This document shows, one piece after another, positions 4,722-6,698 of a DNA stretch of 6,698 nt. The DNA lies in contig DATMBX010000151.1 in the NCBI GenBank assembly GCA_035558955.1, positions 1 to 6,698 on the forward strand, given 5' to 3'. Position 1 is the first letter of the stretch; the number at the start of each line of letters is the position of its first letter. The notes beneath the pieces are model-generated. The model had not been told where the DNA came from and searched no databases. It was given only the letters and a program-made list of their open reading frames with translations. Origin of the DNA: DASVDE01 sp035558955 (GTDB lineage: Bacteria; Actinomycetota; Thermoleophilia; Solirubrobacterales; 70-9). A program made the position numbers and the translations under genes.

Positions 4722-4723
4722 AT
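4701..4723. promoter_or_regulatory. Palindromic operator-like site between the putative glnA -35 and -10
   Basis: ATTACTTAC (4701-4709), a 5-base spacer AAGGA, then GTAAGTTAT (4715-4723): 9-base arms with one mismatch and a perfect 6-base core. It covers the spacer and -10 of the candidate promoter, where a repressor would block it. It does not match the Bacillus GlnR/TnrA site (TGTnA-n7-TnACA) and matches the Streptomyces GlnR box only in part. It may also control the divergent CMD gene. Confidence 0.45.
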
Positions 4724-4854
4724 ACCTGCTTTTGAACTGTCCCGCAAGCCGTTGTTCGGTCTTCCTCCTACCCGGAATACGCGCGTAGGCACTTCGTCGG
4801 CTCGCTTCGCCTATCGTTGCGGCCTCGCGCGGACAAGCCCCGAAGGAGGCCGGA

Positions 4855-6207
4855 ATGGCAGATCGACCCAAGAGCGCCGCTGATGTCGCTGAGATCGTCA
4901 AGGAGCGTGACGTTCGCTTCATCAGGCTCTGGTTCACGGACGTCCTCGGCCAGTTGAAGAGCTTCTCGATCAACGCCGCCGAGTTGGAGGACGCCTTCGA
5001 GGGCGGGATGGGTTTCGACGGCTCCTCGATCACCGGCTTCAACCCGATCGAGGAGTCGGACATGATCGCGATGCCCGACCCCTCGACCTTCGCGCTCGTC
5101 CCCTGGCGTCCCGAGGAGGAAAACGCCGTCGCCCGCATGTTCTGCGACGTCCGGGTTCCCGGCGGCGAGCCCTACGAGGGTGACCCGCGCTGGATCCTGC
5201 GCCGGGCGCTGAAGCGCGCCGAGGACCTCGGTTTCGACGCCTACAACATCGGGCCCGAGCTGGAGTACTTCTACTTTCGCTCCGCCAAACCGGAGAACGG
5301 GGTTCCCGAGGTGCTCGACGAGGGCGGCTACTTCGACCTGACCACGCTCGACGCCGGCTCCGACCTGCGCCGCGAGACGGTGCTGGCGCTGGAGCGGATG
5401 GGGATCCACGTCGAGTACACCCATCACGAGGTCGGCCCTTCCCAGCACGAGGTCGACATGCGTTACAAGAACGCGCTGGCGATGGCCGACGACTGCATGA
5501 CGTACCGCATCGTGGTTAAGGAGATCGCGATGAAATACGGCTGGCACGCGACCTTCATGCCGAAGCCGCTTTTCGGCGAGAACGGCTCCGGGATGCACGT
5601 GCACCAGTCCCTGACCAAAGGCGGGAGAAACGCCTTCTTCGATCCCGACGATCAGTACTTCCTCTCGGCCACGGCGAAGGCGTTCATCGCCGGCCAGCTC
5701 AAGCATGCGCGCGAGATCTCGCCGCTCTTCGCCCAGTGGGTCAACTCATACAAGCGCCTGGTCCCCGGCTACGAGGCGCCGGTCTACCTGGCCTGGTCGC
5801 GGCGCAACCGCTCGGCGCTGATCCGGGTGCCGCTCTACCACCCCGGCAAGGAGGGTGCGACCCGCGCCGAGCTGCGCTGTCCCGACCCGGCCTGCAATCC
5901 CTATCTCTGCTTCGCGGGGATGCTGCAGGCGGGGCTGGAGGGGATCGAGAAGGGCTACGAGCTTCCCGAGCCGATGGAGCAGAACCTCTACCACCTCTCA
6001 CCGGAGGAGCGCTCGCAGCGGGGGATCGAGCAGCTGCCGGCGACGCTGGGCGAGGCGATCGAGGTCGCGGCCGAGTCGGAGCTGATTCTGCGCACGCTGG
6101 GCGAGCATACGTTTCGGCGGTTTGTGGAGATCAAGCGGCAGGAGTGGGACGACTACCGGGTGCAGGTCACTCCGTACGAGATCGAGAACTTCTTGCCGGT
6201 TCTCTGA
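4855..6207 (+). CDS. glnA: Glutamine synthetase type I (alpha/archaeal-like)
   Basis: Makes glutamine from glutamate, ammonia and ATP as a cytosolic dodecamer. The protein has 450 residues, the usual GSI-alpha length, with no 25-residue insert. The N-terminal beta-grasp domain ends near residue 100 and includes FDGSSI with Asp55, the residue that deprotonates ammonium. The catalytic domain carries the metal ligands Glu135 and Glu137 (GPELEYF), Glu192 and Glu199 (HHEVGPSQHEVD), His248 (GSGMHVHQS) and Glu339 (RAELR), the ATP loop KPLFGENGSG (237-246), and the flap Glu307 in NSYKRLVPGYEAP. The end VTPYEIENFLPVL is typical of this subgroup. A Tyr occurs at the adenylylation position (NLYHLSPEE, Tyr379), but GSI-alpha enzymes are not usually adenylylated. 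The ATG follows AAGGAGG (4843-4849). The last bases form part of the long inverted repeat downstream. Confidence 0.98.
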   Translation: MADRPKSAADVAEIVKERDVRFIRLWFTDVLGQLKSFSINAAELEDAFEGGMGFDGSSITGFNPIEESDMIAMPDPSTFALVPWRPEEENAVARMFCDVRVPGGEPYEGDPRWILRRALKRAEDLGFDAYNIGPELEYFYFRSAKPENGVPEVLDEGGYFDLTTLDAGSDLRRETVLALERMGIHVEYTHHEVGPSQHEVDMRYKNALAMADDCMTYRIVVKEIAMKYGWHATFMPKPLFGENGSGMHVHQSLTKGGRNAFFDPDDQYFLSATAKAFIAGQLKHAREISPLFAQWVNSYKRLVPGYEAPVYLAWSRRNRSALIRVPLYHPGKEGATRAELRCPDPACNPYLCFAGMLQAGLEGIEKGYELPEPMEQNLYHLSPEERSQRGIEQLPATLGEAIEVAAESELILRTLGEHTFRRFVEIKRQEWDDYRVQVTPYEIENFLPVL

Positions 6208-6363
6208 GGTTTGCGTGGTGGGGAGGGGTCGGGGGGTGTCCTCCTGGGCGCTGGGTTTTTCGCCTTGGAGTGCGCCCTCTCTCGCTGAGTGGGCGGTGCG
6301 AAAAACAGGACGCCGCGCCCAGGAGGACACCCCCCGACCCCTCCTACGCAAGCCGTCAGAGAA
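6200..6363. repeat. Very long inverted repeat (bidirectional terminator-like) between convergent genes
   Basis: Segments pair from the outside in. TTCTCTGA (6200-6207) pairs with TCAGAGAA (6356-6363), 8 bp; these are the last bases of the two genes. GGTTTGCGT (6208-6216) pairs with ACGCAAGCC (6346-6354), 9 bp with one wobble. A perfect 30-bp stem joins 6222-6251 (GGAGGGGTC start, TGGGCGC end) to 6315-6344. GTTTTTCGC (6255-6263) pairs with GCGAAAAAC (6298-6306), 9 bp. CGCCC (6273-6277) pairs with GGGCG (6291-6295). Small internal loops separate them. That is over 60 base pairs in 164 bases. The left arm has G runs (6220-6223, 6225-6228, 6231-6236, 6246-6248) that could form a G-quadruplex. It fills the whole gap between the two stop codons. 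It may act as a two-way terminator or mRNA 3' end protector, or be a repeated palindromic element. Confidence 0.85.
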
Positions 6364-6698
6364 GTTCTTGTAGCTGCTTCGGGTCCGTTGTGGGGGCTTG
6401 GCAGGTGAAGTGTTCGCAGACGTAGGCGGTGGGTTGGCCCTCGATGGCTGTGCGTCCCTGGAGTAGAGCTGGCGTTGTCGTTCCCTCGGGGCCGCCGGCT
6501 AGGACTTGGTGGGGGCGGTGTCTGGAGCGGACGACTTTGGCGAGTTCGGTCAGGTCGTCGCCGATCAGGGCTACTTCTTTGGTTGGGGAGAGGTGGAAGT
6601 CGAGGGCTCGTAGGAGGTGGGCGAAGGCTTCGGGGTGCTGGGTTGCCGCTCTGGCGAAGAGGCGGAAGACGCCTTCCGCCTGTTGTTCGTAGGCGCGC
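6356..6698 (-). CDS. YyaL / DUF255 family thioredoxin-domain protein, C-terminal part (runs off the right edge)
   Basis: My minus-strand translation gives 113 residues to a TGA at 6358-6356. The end of the protein is diagnostic: PTAYVCEHFTCQAPTTDPKQL, with the C-x4-C pair and QAP-x-TDP, is the conserved C-terminus of YyaL/spermatogenesis-associated protein 20-like proteins. These have an N-terminal thioredoxin-like DUF255 domain and an alpha/alpha-barrel region; the thioredoxin part lies outside the window. Upstream segments (HPEAFAHLLRALDFHLSPTKEVALIGDD) also fit the family. Function is not established. Third codon positions favour C and A, unlike the G-rich plus strand of its neighbours, giving a marked strand skew over this gene. 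It converges on glnA and ends 2 bases inside the long inverted repeat. Confidence 0.88.
   Translation of the reverse strand, partial: RAYEQQAEGVFRLFARAATQHPEAFAHLLRALDFHLSPTKEVALIGDDLTELAKVVRSRHRPHQVLAGGPEGTTTPALLQGRTAIEGQPTAYVCEHFTCQAPTTDPKQLQELL

Noticed and set aside
4768..5706. Minus-strand open frame of 312 codons
   Set aside because: It lies antisense to glnA and its leader, is rich in Val/Leu/Gly/Arg without a domain, and glnA on the other strand is beyond doubt.
5971..6005. Adenylylation control of glutamine synthetase at Tyr379 (NLYHLSPEE)
   Set aside because: The Tyr is present, but the protein is of the shorter alpha type, which is generally not adenylylated; no adenylyltransferase is in the window.
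6200..6363. Insertion sequence or transposon-derived miniature element at the long inverted repeat
   Set aside because: No flanking target duplication and no transposase remnant are visible, and the repeat includes both gene ends. It is kept as an inverted repeat of unknown origin.
5736..6425. Plus-strand 229-codon frame crossing the end of glnA
   Set aside because: Out of frame with glnA, Gly/Ala/Arg-rich, and it passes through the long inverted repeat; a shadow frame.
6429..6692. Plus-strand 87-codon frame at the right edge
   Set aside because: Antisense to the conserved YyaL-like C-terminus, with no ribosome site.

Overview
The window is high-GC, densely packed bacterial DNA. It probably comes from an actinobacterial lineage and perhaps from Thermoleophilia (Solirubrobacterales/Gaiellales-like). 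The clues are an actinobacterial-type LexA operator (CGAAC-n4-GTTCG), a class A RNase P RNA, a c-di-AMP (ydaO/yuaA) riboswitch ahead of a secreted cell-wall protein, an archaeal/alpha-type glutamine synthetase I, and a secreted four-cysteine protein family that I associate with Solirubrobacterales. The lineage is an inference from gene content and composition. No phage, insertion sequence, CRISPR array or integron signature was seen.

Layout, left to right. Positions 1-687 hold two minus-strand genes, a thioredoxin-fold (glutaredoxin/GST-N-like) protein followed by the N-terminal part of a GMC-family FAD oxidoreductase, probably co-transcribed. A small DUF378 membrane protein gene (805-1038) diverges from them; its leader carries a short perfect palindrome and a direct repeat. 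It ends at a strong hairpin. A minus-strand tRNA-Leu(GAG) (1162-1247) follows, with its own hairpin terminator. lexA (1380-1991) diverges from the tRNA and has a readable promoter with an SOS box, so autoregulation is expected. rnpB lies directly downstream (about 2074-2440) with a clear intrinsic terminator.

Positions 2471-2742 are a non-coding leader. It holds a c-di-AMP riboswitch (about 2609-2733) whose 3' stem lies against the Shine-Dalgarno of a secreted RlpA-like double-psi beta-barrel protein (2743-3255). An unnamed secreted protein (3325-4053) follows and overlaps, stop codon to stop codon, a minus-strand carboxymuconolactone decarboxylase/AhpD-fold gene (4050-4616) that lacks both redox cysteines of that fold. 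An AT-rich intergenic region with nested inverted repeats separates that gene from the divergent glnA (4855-6207). glnA converges on the C-terminus of a YyaL/DUF255-type protein (6356-6698, partial).

The two most notable non-coding elements are the c-di-AMP riboswitch and a very long inverted repeat (6200-6363). The repeat fills the whole space between the stop codons of glnA and the YyaL-like gene and includes the last bases of both genes. Most genes are housekeeping or core stress functions (SOS response, tRNA processing, nitrogen assimilation, cell wall). No new multi-gene defence or biosynthetic system is evident.
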